Assembly: GCA_013177855.1 (NCBI GenBank) | Contig: JABLYA010000002.1 | Location: 62,001 to 126,000, forward strand | DNA length: 64,000 nt | Reading direction: 5' to 3' | Source of the DNA: Ignavibacteria bacterium | GTDB lineage: Bacteria; Bacteroidota; Ignavibacteria; Ch128b | Shown here: positions 18,096-26,904 of the stretch, in pieces | Layout: every line of letters begins with the position of its first letter | Position numbering within the stretch: the stretch's first letter is position 1 | Notes under the pieces: model-generated | The model's input: only the letters and a program-made list of their open reading frames with translations | The model's database searches: none | What the model was told of the DNA's origin: nothing | Made by a program: the position numbers and the translations under genes

Positions 18096-18125
18096 AAAAA
18101 ATTAAGACAGGGCTGAACCCTGTCC
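18096..18125 (-). terminator. Rho-independent terminator of the carboxypeptidase-SpoIID-aat operon
   Basis: On the minus strand a GGACAGGG...CCCTGTC hairpin (7-bp stem, 18124-18118 with 18112-18106, 5-base loop) is followed by TTAATTTTTT. It lies about 70 bases after the last gene of the operon. The gap 17924-18196 holds otherwise only the upstream region of the GH20 gene, where a TATTTTTG box (minus, 17960-17953) may be a promoter part. Confidence 0.8.
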
Positions 18126-18196
18126 AATAAAATTAATTGTAAATTAAAATTAGAAACAAACTATAAGCGATAAATAACTTATCGAAGATCTACGAC

Positions 18197-19000
18197 TTAT
18201 CTGTTCATCTTCGAATAATCCAGCTCACTTCCGAGTAAACTATGAGGGATTAAGAAAACAATAAGCATTAAAATCGAGGCAAATAAAATCCATTTCTCAT
18301 AGTTTTCAGATTTTTTCATTTTATACAAAGCGAAAAGCCATCCAATCAAAGCGATTAAAGTTTTGTTATCAGTAAGATCAATTCCAAATGGAAAACCCGT
18401 CCACCACTCACCAAAAGCAAAATATTGAACTGCTGGACCAAACACGAAACCACCAAGTATTAAAAACAATAATGTTAAATAAACGAGATTTTTATAATTC
18501 TTCTCTCTGTTAAAATATTCAAGCCCTGTTCTGACAGAAAACAGCATTGCCAGAAAAATGAAAAGAATGTGAGGTATCAAAATATAAGCAGGCACATCTC
18601 CTTTAAATCTTAAAATAACTGGCTCATCTTCTGGCAAAAGAATAGATTTACCGTCATAAAACAATTCAACTCGATATTCAATTTTTCCTGCAGGCGGTTG
18701 CGGAGGAATTTCTCCCGATAAAACTCCATTTTCATTATTGAGCTTTACAACTTGCCAGTCATCATTTGTTTTGTGTCGTTTCCAATAAATGTTTCCAATC
18801 GTTTCAGAATTTCCTACATCAATTACAACCTTATAAGGCTGGCTTGAACTATGTGAGCGTTCGAGCTTATAGGTGACCTTTTTATTATTAAGTTCAAATT
18901 TACCTTTAATCGGGTAAGTTGGACCAGTAATTCGTTGATAAACGGCTGAGGCAATAGTGATAATAAAAGCCAGTAACCAGATTAAAATCTTTTTATTCAT
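18197..19000 (-). CDS. Unidentified membrane protein
   Basis: I do not recognise this 267-aa protein. It has an N-terminal hydrophobic segment (residues 6-22), then an extracytoplasmic part of about 115 residues rich in beta-strand patterns. That part contains IPPQPPAGKIEYRVEL, resembling an immunoglobulin-like or fibronectin-like fold. At least four transmembrane helices follow (about 138-156, 172-192, 212-228, 238-253), and the tail is polar. It is the last gene of an operon with a transferase and two wall- or protein-processing enzymes, 14 bases after aat. GGGAA precedes the ATG. Confidence 0.8.
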   Translation of the reverse strand: MNKKILIWLLAFIITIASAVYQRITGPTYPIKGKFELNNKKVTYKLERSHSSSQPYKVVIDVGNSETIGNIYWKRHKTNDDWQVVKLNNENGVLSGEIPPQPPAGKIEYRVELFYDGKSILLPEDEPVILRFKGDVPAYILIPHILFIFLAMLFSVRTGLEYFNREKNYKNLVYLTLLFLILGGFVFGPAVQYFAFGEWWTGFPFGIDLTDNKTLIALIGWLFALYKMKKSENYEKWILFASILMLIVFLIPHSLLGSELDYSKMNR

Positions 19001-19014
19001 AATTCTTCCCTTTA

Positions 19015-19659
19015 TTAAAAAGTTGTTTCTGTTTGATAAGCTTCTAAAAGTAATTGATTATACTCTTCTAAAGAAATTTCAATTGCACCAAACATTTCTA
19101 AATGAGGATTAATTATCTGAACATCAAGAAGTTTGAAATTTCTTTCTTTAAGATGAAGAATTAAATGAGCAAGCGCAACCTTCGAAGCATTTTCGTGAAA
19201 AGAAAACATACTTTCTCCAAAGAAAGCTCCTTTAATCACAACACCATAAAGTCCACCGACCAACTTATTCATAAAATAAGTTTCTACGCTGTGAATATAT
19301 CCGAGCTTATAAATTCTTTCGTAAGCTTCAATCAAGTCTTCTGTGATCCAAGTTTTTTCTCTTTTTGCACAATTCCGAATTACCTGCATTGGATCTTGAT
19401 CAAATCGGACTTCAAATTTCTTTCTTTTAATTAATTGCTTAACGCTTCTTGGGATATTGTAATTATCAAGCGGAATGATTGCTCGTATTTGTGGGAAATA
19501 CCATTCAATAGGACTATATTGATCATCGGCCATTGGAAAAGCACCAATGGAATATAACTTAATCATATTTTCAGGTTGAAGTGTCTCGTCAATCAGCATA
19601 GAACCATTTTCATGAATTTGCACTAAATAAAAATTAAAAAATTGAAAAGGCTGCATCAA
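19015..19659 (-). CDS. aat: Leucyl/phenylalanyl-tRNA-protein transferase
   Basis: Aat moves Leu or Phe from tRNA onto proteins with N-terminal Lys or Arg, marking them for ClpS/ClpAP (N-end rule). The 214-residue length is standard. Family segments are LYSIGAFPMAD near residue 35, WYFPQIRAIIPLD, and FGESMFSFHENASKVAL near 148-164, followed by LLDVQIINPHLEMFGA. The start overlaps the SpoIID-like gene stop by 4 bases. A second ATG directly follows the first, so the start may be one codon later. Confidence 0.94.
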   Translation of the reverse strand: MMQPFQFFNFYLVQIHENGSMLIDETLQPENMIKLYSIGAFPMADDQYSPIEWYFPQIRAIIPLDNYNIPRSVKQLIKRKKFEVRFDQDPMQVIRNCAKREKTWITEDLIEAYERIYKLGYIHSVETYFMNKLVGGLYGVVIKGAFFGESMFSFHENASKVALAHLILHLKERNFKLLDVQIINPHLEMFGAIEISLEEYNQLLLEAYQTETTF

Positions 19660-20999
19660 TAAATTTTTTTCAATTCAGCACCAGGGAAATAGTGTTTGAG
19701 AATTTCTTCAAAATTTTTTCCTTTTGAAGCCATCACGGCTCCGCCAATTTGACAGAAACCGACACCATGTCCCCAACCTGCCCCATATAAAATAAATTTA
19801 CATGGAATATCATTCCCCTCTTTATAGACTGGCTCCACAACAAAAGCTGAACTATACAGATGTTTTTCAGAAAGAGCTCGACGAATTTCAAGTTCTTTAC
19901 CAATTGTAAACTCTTTCTTCGTTCCAACGATCTTTAGTTTTTTGATTCTTCCCGATTTTCCTCTTTCAAGCGGAATTAGATTTTTAATTTCTCCAAAGTC
20001 GATTCCAAGTTTAATTTCGAGCAAAGTTTTCAAAGCCAGCTGTTTGATTTCAATTTTCCATCTAAAAAAGTCCTTTGTCATCAGATCGAAATTATTTAAA
20101 ACTCGTTTCAATAAATCTTCATCATTTGTATTGCAATAAGCTTCAGTGTTGGATTTGATGAATTCTTCAAATTCTTTTTCTGTCTGAGGGAAAGGTTTAT
20201 CTTGGTTTTCTGAATCATAAACTGATTTAAGATAAGGGTAATAAATATCCTGCCAGACATTTTGAAATTCTTCCGTTATTCCTCCACAACTTTTTGAATA
20301 TCTTGTATCGCAAATCTCATCGTTGTAAGTGAGAACAATTCCATAAGTTTCTCTAACTGCATCAAGGGCTGTATTACTTCTAACTCGGGTCAAACCTTGA
20401 TATCTCTGACAGTGATCGTCTGCACAAACATCAAAATCTTCGTGGGCAGATTTATCATACCAAACAATTTTTTCATCATCAGAAATATGAAATTTATTTT
20501 CAAGCTTATCATTTTTATTTGAATTTAATTGAGCAAGCAGCCAGCTTCTTGAAACAATTGAATGAGCTTTTAAATACTCAAGAGGACTTTCTGAATTCAT
20601 TTCAGAGGAAATGACACTTTGTAAATATCTTTCGATGTCGAGCTCATTAATTAAAGTTAACTTTCCATTTTTATTTATAATTAAAAAACTTCCTTCAAAA
20701 TATTCTCTCTCTTTTTGTTCCCAATGAAAATCAATACCAATAACAACATTTTCAACTTCAAATTTATATACAGCTTCTTCAATCCTGTTATTTTGTCTGA
20801 CTGGATTAAAATTCAGAACCGTATCCGAAAAAATTATATTGTCATTTTCTTTTAATAAAATCTTTGAACCATTTGCATATGCTTTAAGGCTTTTTTGCTT
20901 AAGTTTTAATTTATCATTCAAAATATAGTCACCATGAATTTTAAATGAGATAGAATCCTGATTTTCTAAAATTCCTACTTTAATCTTGGGTGGATTCAT
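19656..20999 (-). CDS. SpoIID/LytB domain protein
   Basis: The family includes SpoIID, a lytic transglycosylase that cuts peptidoglycan lacking stem peptides, and LytB, an amidase enhancer. This 447-aa protein has the domain spread over its length. ERYLQSVISSEMNSESPLEYLKA lies near residue 120, CADDHCQRYQG near 190, the family Cys-Gly-Gly in YSKSCGGITEEFQNVW near 240, and the C-terminal GAGWGHGVGFCQIGGAVMASKG near 410. No signal peptide is visible at the annotated ATG, which is odd for a wall enzyme. It overlaps the carboxypeptidase upstream and aat downstream by 4 bases each. Confidence 0.88.
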   Translation of the reverse strand: MNPPKIKVGILENQDSISFKIHGDYILNDKLKLKQKSLKAYANGSKILLKENDNIIFSDTVLNFNPVRQNNRIEEAVYKFEVENVVIGIDFHWEQKEREYFEGSFLIINKNGKLTLINELDIERYLQSVISSEMNSESPLEYLKAHSIVSRSWLLAQLNSNKNDKLENKFHISDDEKIVWYDKSAHEDFDVCADDHCQRYQGLTRVRSNTALDAVRETYGIVLTYNDEICDTRYSKSCGGITEEFQNVWQDIYYPYLKSVYDSENQDKPFPQTEKEFEEFIKSNTEAYCNTNDEDLLKRVLNNFDLMTKDFFRWKIEIKQLALKTLLEIKLGIDFGEIKNLIPLERGKSGRIKKLKIVGTKKEFTIGKELEIRRALSEKHLYSSAFVVEPVYKEGNDIPCKFILYGAGWGHGVGFCQIGGAVMASKGKNFEEILKHYFPGAELKKIY

Positions 21000-22867
21000 T
21001 TTACAAATACCATTTTTATTGTTTTAGATTTCCCTTTAAAATCGAGTTTGGCAAAATAAACACCGCTTGAGAGATTAAATTTATCAGCATTGAATTCAAT
21101 TTCATAAGTTCCGGTTGAAAGAAGCTCGTCTTTCAAGCAGATAATTTCTTTGCCTAAGATATCATAAATCGTAAGCTTTACATTTTCTTTTTTGTAAGGA
21201 TTTAGAGGATCTGTCAAAATGTAAAAACTAATTCGAGTTGAAGAATTAAATGGATTCGGAAAGCTCGACAGAATTATGAAATCATTGATTGAAAGTTGTT
21301 CATCTCTTAGCTGTGAAACTTGTCCAGCATAAATTATTCTTATTGCATCAGCAGTAATTGTTCCATCACCCTTTGCAAGCAAACGAACTTTAATTTGATC
21401 GTTATTCGAAACGATAACAGAGTCGAGTAAATTCCACAATCCACCATTTTGTTGTTGATTTACTTTTTTGACTTTAAAGTAATTAGAAGTGTTGATTTGA
21501 TATTCTGCATTAGTTGCCGAGGTAGCCAGATCCTGCCACATTGCATAAACTAAATATTTACCCTCGCTCAATAAAGGAGAAGTCCATTCAACATACTGAC
21601 TTTCATCGCCGGGTAAGATGTAAAGAAAATTTTCACCGTAAAAATTCCAGAAAGAGTTTGAATTCGAAATGTTCCAATTTCCAGAAATAATAGCGTTATC
21701 ATTATCTATTATAAATCTTTTCGGGTGATTGACGCCGAGATATTCCATTATACCCCAAACAGTCTGTTTACCAAATAAATCTAAAATTGAATTATCAATC
21801 CATTGTCCATTTGAGAAGTAAGTGTACGGTGTTTCATAAGTAAGAGCTAAAATTTGATCTCCCCAGTTTGACCACATCCATCCTTCAGGGAAATATGGTT
21901 GCAAATTAGAATAGCTGTAATCTGATGGCTTGATAAAATCACTGTTCCCGGACTGAAGATTGGCAAATTGCATTTGTTTTCGATAAAAATAATCTGAAGT
22001 TGAAGATGCTGTATGAATCCAGAAAGTTGCATAATTGGCAACCTGAGAATGCATATTCAAAGCAACATAAATTCGATTATTGGATAGAATACTTTGAAGA
22101 AAATTTTTTGTGTGAATTACTTCCTTCGGCGTCTGACTTTCGGGTTTATTCCACGAACTTTCTATATCCACATTATTTGCATTAACTCTCGATTTACCAA
22201 GATAAACTCCATCTGGATTAATAAAGGGAAGAATAAACCACTTTAATTTCGTTCTTAGATACGAAGCTACTTCATCATCAGAAAGAAAATAATTTATCAT
22301 TCCATCAAGATGATATGAAGATGGCGTTTCAGATGGATGTGTTCTTCCATGTGTCCAGATGAAATACTTTTGAGAATCTGGAATTGTAAAATCTGTGATT
22401 GTCAAAAGAATTAAAGGACGATTTTGTTCAGAATAACCAATTGTATCAATTTTTACATAAGGGTTATTTATCAATTGATGAATTTTTTCTGTTAATTGTG
22501 TAACTGAATACGGAACATAATAAGCTACATAAACTGAGTCTTCTGTGTAAGTTTTGCGAAAAACATTTCTTTGTGGACTTTCGGCTGCAGTAAATCTAAT
22601 CCAGTTTTTATTATCGTAAGAATACATCGGGCGAGTTGCATCGGAATTTAAAATTGTTACTGAGACATATCGGTTTTTAACATTTTTCATCTTGAAGTAA
22701 AACCATCTGCCAACAATATCAGAATTTACCCGTACCGAAAAATTAATTGAGTCAGTAGTAGTAACAGATTGGAGATTACCGCTGTCAAAATTTGCTTCAA
22801 AAATTACTTGAGAAAAGCTTTGAGAAACAAGCAAGAAAACAATGATAAACGATAAAAAATATCTCAT
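20996..22867 (-). CDS. Secreted M14 zinc carboxypeptidase with type IX sorting domain
   Basis: The 623-residue protein has a signal peptide (1-20). A beta-rich N-domain (about 21-120) is followed by the M14 catalytic domain with zinc ligands H177 and E180 in THPSE and H273 in NMHSQ, plus catalytic E345 in TYETP. A beta domain follows (about 390-520). The C-terminal 90 residues are a Por-type sorting domain: FPNPFNSSTRISF, YDILGKEI, GTYEIEFNADKFNLSSGVYF and a basic end. In this group such tails send proteins through the type IX secretion system to the surface. It is the first gene of the operon and has a good promoter at 22886-22916. Confidence 0.92.
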   Translation of the reverse strand: MRYFLSFIIVFLLVSQSFSQVIFEANFDSGNLQSVTTTDSINFSVRVNSDIVGRWFYFKMKNVKNRYVSVTILNSDATRPMYSYDNKNWIRFTAAESPQRNVFRKTYTEDSVYVAYYVPYSVTQLTEKIHQLINNPYVKIDTIGYSEQNRPLILLTITDFTIPDSQKYFIWTHGRTHPSETPSSYHLDGMINYFLSDDEVASYLRTKLKWFILPFINPDGVYLGKSRVNANNVDIESSWNKPESQTPKEVIHTKNFLQSILSNNRIYVALNMHSQVANYATFWIHTASSTSDYFYRKQMQFANLQSGNSDFIKPSDYSYSNLQPYFPEGWMWSNWGDQILALTYETPYTYFSNGQWIDNSILDLFGKQTVWGIMEYLGVNHPKRFIIDNDNAIISGNWNISNSNSFWNFYGENFLYILPGDESQYVEWTSPLLSEGKYLVYAMWQDLATSATNAEYQINTSNYFKVKKVNQQQNGGLWNLLDSVIVSNNDQIKVRLLAKGDGTITADAIRIIYAGQVSQLRDEQLSINDFIILSSFPNPFNSSTRISFYILTDPLNPYKKENVKLTIYDILGKEIICLKDELLSTGTYEIEFNADKFNLSSGVYFAKLDFKGKSKTIKMVFVK

Positions 22868-22885
22868 AACTGATTTACTCTTTTA

Positions 22886-22916
22886 CAAATTTATGATTGA
22901 TTAAAGTGCTAACAAA
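22886..22916 (-). promoter_or_regulatory. Bacteroidota-type promoter of the carboxypeptidase operon
   Basis: On the minus strand TTTG (22916-22913) is followed after exactly 19 bases by TAAATTTG (22893-22886), an exact match to the TTTG-N19-TAnnTTTG consensus. The ATG is at 22867, so the leader would be about 10-12 bases. Confidence 0.6.
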
Positions 22917-23102
22917 GAATAAGCTTAAACGAAAAACAAACTAATTTCAATGGAGTAGTTTAATTCTAATTAAGGAAAAAGTGATAATAAATTAATTTGT
23001 TCATTATACTATGATCAATAAATTCGCTTCATTAAGAATAACGCATTTATTAGAGAATCAAAGCAAAAAAATTCTGAAGATTATACAAGAAAAATCTTGA
23101 AA

Positions 23103-23142
23103 ACAAAAAAAGCACTTATCTTACTGATGAAGATAAGTGCTT
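23103..23142 (-). terminator. Rho-independent terminator of the acyl-CoA synthetase gene
   Basis: A perfect 13-bp stem (23142-23130 with 23122-23110) with a 7-base loop is followed on the minus strand by TTTTTTTGTTTT. It starts 25 bases after the stop codon of the gene. Confidence 0.92.
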
Positions 23143-23167
23143 CTGAATTAAAATGAAGAAATATAGT

Positions 23168-24976
23168 TTATTCTCTTTCGTACATTTCTTTAATTAGATT
23201 AGCATAACGTTCTTCGATTACCTTTCTTCTTACCTTCAATGTTGGTGTTAATTCACCGCCTTCAATAGTAAATGGCTTATCAAGAATGACGAATTTTCTA
23301 ATTCTCTCATAATTAGCAAGATTCTTTTGCAGTGTTTGAATATCTTTTTCAATTAACCTATAAATTTCAGGATGATGAGCAAGGTCTTCAACTCTTTCGT
23401 AAGGAATTTTGTGAGCATCTGCATATTCTCGAATTGCTTCGAAATCGGGAGTGATGAGAGCTGAAAGGAAGGTCTTGTTATCACCAATCAAGACAAATTG
23501 ATCGATAAACTTACTTCTTGTAAAGAGATTTTCGAGTTGTTGAGGTGCAATGTATTTACCACCAGAAGTTTTGAATAAGTGTTTCTTTCTGTCTGTGATT
23601 TTCAAAAATCCTTGTTTATCAAATTCACCGATATCGCCAGTATGAAGCCAGCCGTCTTTATCAATAGCTTCTTCCGTTGCTTTTTTGTTTTTGTAATAAC
23701 CCTTCATAATGTTTGGACCACGAGCAAGTATTTCACCATCATCAGCAATTTTGACTTCGACACCAGGAATTGGTTTACCAACTGTTCCAAACTTGTAATC
23801 ATCAAGTCGGTTGCAAGTTATAACCGGACTTGATTCTGTTAATCCATAACCTTCAATAATCAAGATTCCCATTGCTTCAAAAAATTCACCTATCTCTTGT
23901 GGAAGTGCAGCACCGCCACTGACAAAGAATCTTAATCTACCGCCAGTAGCTGCTCTTATTTTATGAAATACAAGTTTTTCAGCCAGTTTATATTTTGCTG
24001 CTAGAAGCGGGTTTGTTTTTCTTTCTTTCTTTGCTTGATGATATTTCTTACCTATTTCGAGTGCCCAGTAGAAAATTTTTTGTTTCGTCGGAGGCGAAGA
24101 ATCAACATTCTTCATAACTCTTGCGTGTATTCTTTCAAACAATCTAGGTACTGATGTCATAATTGTCGGTTTTACTTCCTGTAAATCTTTTGCAACTGTA
24201 TCGATTGATTGGGCATAAGCAATCAGACATCCTGCTGAAAATGCAGTATAATACCCTGCCATCCTTTCAAATGAATGTGAAAGAGGAAGAAATGACAGGA
24301 AAATATCAGTGTGATCCGCTGGAATTACCTGTAATGCTGATTTCACATTACTTACAAAATTATTGTGCGTAAGCATCACACCCTTCGGTTCACCTGTAGT
24401 TCCTGAAGTATAAATTAAAGTTGCAAGATCCTCAGGTTTAACCTTTTTCATTTCCTCTTCGAGAACAGATTCAAATCTGGATGCCTCCTGTTTACCTTTT
24501 TCAACTACTTGATTAAAAGTTAGAATTCCCTCTTCAGCATCCTTTTCATTCAAAACAATAATATGTTTAAGCGATTTAACATTATCTTTAATCTTCAGAA
24601 CTTTGGTAAGTTGAAGTTTATTCGAAACAATTACTGCTTTGCATTCCGAATCGTTCATTATATATTCAATGGTATTTGAAGTGGAAGAAGGATACATTGG
24701 AACATCAACAGCCCCGATTGACAAAATTGCAAAATCAGCAAAAACCCATTCGGGTCTATTCTCTGATATAATTCCCACCATATCGCCTCTTTTAATCCCT
24801 AAAGAAAGTAAACCCATTGCAAAATTTCTAACAATTTCCCTCAGCTCGCTGTATTTTATTCCCACCCACTGATTTTGGACTTTGTGCATTAGAGCAGGTC
24901 GCTCAAGATTAATAAAATGCTTTGTTATTCTATCGTACATCTCTACGATAGTTGTAAATTCAGTAACAATAGGCAT
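23168..24976 (-). CDS. Long-chain acyl-CoA synthetase (AMP-forming)
   Basis: This 602-aa ligase of the AMP-binding superfamily activates fatty acids through an acyl-adenylate to acyl-CoA. The phosphate-binding loop YTSGTTGEPKG is at residues 189-199. GYGLTESSP, near 375, is the A5 motif. GWLHTGDIGEFDKQGFLKITDRKKHLFKTSGGKYIAPQQLE contains the hinge and the C-terminal domain start. It matches the long-chain (FadD15-like) branch rather than acetyl-CoA synthetases; chain-length preference is an inference. AGAGGAGAG precedes the ATG. It stands alone between its terminator and the divergent AbgT gene. Confidence 0.93.
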   Translation of the reverse strand: MPIVTEFTTIVEMYDRITKHFINLERPALMHKVQNQWVGIKYSELREIVRNFAMGLLSLGIKRGDMVGIISENRPEWVFADFAILSIGAVDVPMYPSSTSNTIEYIMNDSECKAVIVSNKLQLTKVLKIKDNVKSLKHIIVLNEKDAEEGILTFNQVVEKGKQEASRFESVLEEEMKKVKPEDLATLIYTSGTTGEPKGVMLTHNNFVSNVKSALQVIPADHTDIFLSFLPLSHSFERMAGYYTAFSAGCLIAYAQSIDTVAKDLQEVKPTIMTSVPRLFERIHARVMKNVDSSPPTKQKIFYWALEIGKKYHQAKKERKTNPLLAAKYKLAEKLVFHKIRAATGGRLRFFVSGGAALPQEIGEFFEAMGILIIEGYGLTESSPVITCNRLDDYKFGTVGKPIPGVEVKIADDGEILARGPNIMKGYYKNKKATEEAIDKDGWLHTGDIGEFDKQGFLKITDRKKHLFKTSGGKYIAPQQLENLFTRSKFIDQFVLIGDNKTFLSALITPDFEAIREYADAHKIPYERVEDLAHHPEIYRLIEKDIQTLQKNLANYERIRKFVILDKPFTIEGGELTPTLKVRRKVIEERYANLIKEMYERE

Positions 24977-25098
24977 AACAGCTCTCCTCTTTTATTTAGC
25001 AAAATAGTTTGATAAAAGTTAATTATCAAGAAGTTAAAAACATTAAAATTTTTAGAATTTCGACTGAGGTAAATTCATAGGTAGCAATGATATTTTAT

Positions 25099-25106
25099 TA
25101 TCTTTG
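25099..25106 (+). promoter_or_regulatory. Candidate -7 box for the AbgT gene
   Basis: TATCTTTG matches TAnnTTTG exactly and lies 20 bases before the ATG. No TTTG is seen 19-21 bases upstream (the sequence there is TTCATAGG), so this is only half a promoter. Confidence 0.35.
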
Positions 25107-25125
25107 TGAAAATTAATGGTGAGCT

Positions 25126-26655
25126 ATGAAAAACTTTAAAAATTATCTTTCAAAAATTTTTAATCGTAGTCTTGATTTAATTGAATATGTTGGAAATAAA
25201 CTTCCTCACCCCGCAACCCTTTTTGCCCTACTTGCGTTCCTTGTAGCTTTGTTTTCGATGATTGGAGATTTTTTACAATGGAGCGCAATCCATCCAGCAA
25301 ATAAATCTGAAATAAAAGTTCAAAACTTAATGAATGCCGAAGGTATAAGATGGATTTACACAAACATAACTTTCAATTTTGTTAATTTTCCGCCGCTGGG
25401 TTATGTTCTGGCAGTAATGATCGGAATAGGAGTAGCAGAAGGTTCTGGCTTATTCACTGCATTAATTCGAGCTTTAGTTTTAAGCGCACCTAAACGGTTA
25501 ATAACATTCTCATTAGTTTTTACTGGTATTCTTTCTCATATCGCGTCGGAAGCAGGCTATGTGATTTTAATACCACTTGGTGCAATGCTTTTTCATGCGC
25601 TCGGTCGTCATCCGATGGCTGGACTTGCAGCTGCCTTCTGCGGTGTCAGTGGAGGCTTTGGTGCAAATTTCTTGATAGGTTCAGTTGATCCAATTCTGGC
25701 AGGACTTTCTCAATCAGCTGCACAGATTTTAGATCCAAACATTAAAATAAATGCAGCGGTTAATTTTTACTTTATGTTTGTATCAGCAATTTTGATTACA
25801 TTTTTGGGTACATTCATAACTGAAAGAATTGTTGAGCCTAGATTAAAAACCTATTCTGGTGGAGTAGATAGAGTAGATGTAGAAACAATTTCACCAGAGG
25901 AGAAAAAAGGTTTAAAATGGGCAGGAATTAGTGCACTGGTAATTGTTATTCTACTAATCCTAAGCATTGTACCTGAAAATGGAATTCTGAGAAATCCCGA
26001 GACAAAAGAGATTTTGCATTCACCATTTTTTGATGGTATTATAACCGGTATCCTTCTCTTCTTTTTCATTCCTGGTCTAGCTTATGGAATTGCAGTTAGA
26101 TCAATTAAAAATGATAAAGATTTGATGAAACATATTATTAAATCGATGGGAACAATGGCGACGTATATCGTTTTAGTTTTCTTTGCTGCACAATTTGTTT
26201 ATTTCTTTAAGTACAGTAATCTCGGCTTAATTTTAGCAATAAAAGGTGCTGAATTTTTGAAAAGCATTGAACTAACTGGTATTAGTTTGATTGTTGCATT
26301 TGTTTTGTTATCGGCTTTTATAAATATGTTTATGGGAAGTGCTTCAGCTAAATGGGCGATAATGGCTCCTGTCTTTGTTCCTATGTTCATGTTACTCGGT
26401 TATCATCCTGCATTAACTCAAGCCGCTTTTAGAATTGGAGATTCTGTTACAAACTTAATTACACCTATGATGAGTTACTTTGCTTTGATTGTTGCCTTTG
26501 CTCAGAAGTATGATGAGAAATACGGTATTGGAACTATAATTTCTACAATGCTTCCTTATACAATTTTATTTACAATCTTCTGGGTTATTTTATTAGTGAT
26601 CTGGATGTTAATTGGTTTGCCTGTTGGACCGGATGGACCTTTGTACTTGAATTAA
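25126..26655 (+). CDS. AbgT family transporter
   Basis: Polytopic inner-membrane protein of 509 aa with about 11-12 hydrophobic segments, in the family of the Escherichia coli p-aminobenzoyl-glutamate transporter AbgT and the MtrF efflux pumps. Family segments include LPHPATLFALLA near the N-terminus, GVAEGSGLF, the re-entrant loop HIASEAGYVILIPLGA, GGFGANFLIGSVDP and, in the second half, FMGSASAKWAIMAPVFVPMFMLLGYHP with DSVTNLITPMMSYF. Whether it imports a folate breakdown product or exports sulfonamides cannot be told; no abg hydrolase genes are nearby. It is a single gene, divergent from the acyl-CoA synthetase. Confidence 0.92.
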   Translation: MKNFKNYLSKIFNRSLDLIEYVGNKLPHPATLFALLAFLVALFSMIGDFLQWSAIHPANKSEIKVQNLMNAEGIRWIYTNITFNFVNFPPLGYVLAVMIGIGVAEGSGLFTALIRALVLSAPKRLITFSLVFTGILSHIASEAGYVILIPLGAMLFHALGRHPMAGLAAAFCGVSGGFGANFLIGSVDPILAGLSQSAAQILDPNIKINAAVNFYFMFVSAILITFLGTFITERIVEPRLKTYSGGVDRVDVETISPEEKKGLKWAGISALVIVILLILSIVPENGILRNPETKEILHSPFFDGIITGILLFFFIPGLAYGIAVRSIKNDKDLMKHIIKSMGTMATYIVLVFFAAQFVYFFKYSNLGLILAIKGAEFLKSIELTGISLIVAFVLLSAFINMFMGSASAKWAIMAPVFVPMFMLLGYHPALTQAAFRIGDSVTNLITPMMSYFALIVAFAQKYDEKYGIGTIISTMLPYTILFTIFWVILLVIWMLIGLPVGPDGPLYLN

Positions 26656-26818
26656 TCAAAAAAATTCTTTAAAAAAGTTTTTGCGCAGGTTAGTTTTAAT
26701 AATTAATTACCAAAAAAACAAACAAGCATTTATAAACATTATTTTCTTTTAAAGCTTACGATGGTTAAGTTTGAACAAAATTTCCGAAAAGTCTTTTATT
26801 TTTTTCGATATTGAATTT

Positions 26819-26849
26819 TTGTAATTCATTTTTTATTTAGTCTTATAAT
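26819..26849 (+). promoter_or_regulatory. Candidate promoter of nrdJ
   Basis: TATAAT at 26844-26849 has TTGTAA at 26819-26824 upstream with a 19-base spacer. The spacer is longer than for a classical sigma-70 promoter but within the Bacteroidota range. The ATG is 56 bases downstream of the -10. Confidence 0.45.
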
Positions 26850-26850
26850 C

Positions 26851-26871
26851 TCACTAAATAAATTTTAGTGA
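26851..26871 (+). promoter_or_regulatory. Palindrome over the likely nrdJ transcription start
   Basis: TCACTAAA and TTTAGTGA form a perfect 8-bp inverted repeat with a 5-base centre, placed 1 base after the candidate -10 box. The position suits a repressor operator, or a short leader hairpin. The sequence does not resemble an NrdR box, and no regulator can be named. The rest of the gap 26656-26904 shows no gene and no cobalamin riboswitch core. Confidence 0.4.
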
Positions 26872-26904
26872 AGCCTTTAAATAAAAAACAAAAAGGAGTC
26901 TTTT

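Larger units (their letters stand above)
22868..23167. other. Intergenic region upstream of the carboxypeptidase operon
   Basis: The 300-base gap holds the carboxypeptidase promoter at its left end and the terminator of the acyl-CoA synthetase gene at its right end (both listed). The middle, about 22920-23100, is AT-rich and shows nothing further. Confidence 0.6.

Noticed and set aside
24163-24372. Plus-strand open frames inside the acyl-CoA synthetase gene
   Set aside because: They are out-of-frame shadows with no ribosome sites, opposite a well-conserved coding sequence.
26656-26904. Cobalamin riboswitch before the B12-dependent nrdJ
   Set aside because: The conserved B12-box core (GCCACTG type) and the multi-stem layout are absent; only a simple palindrome is present.
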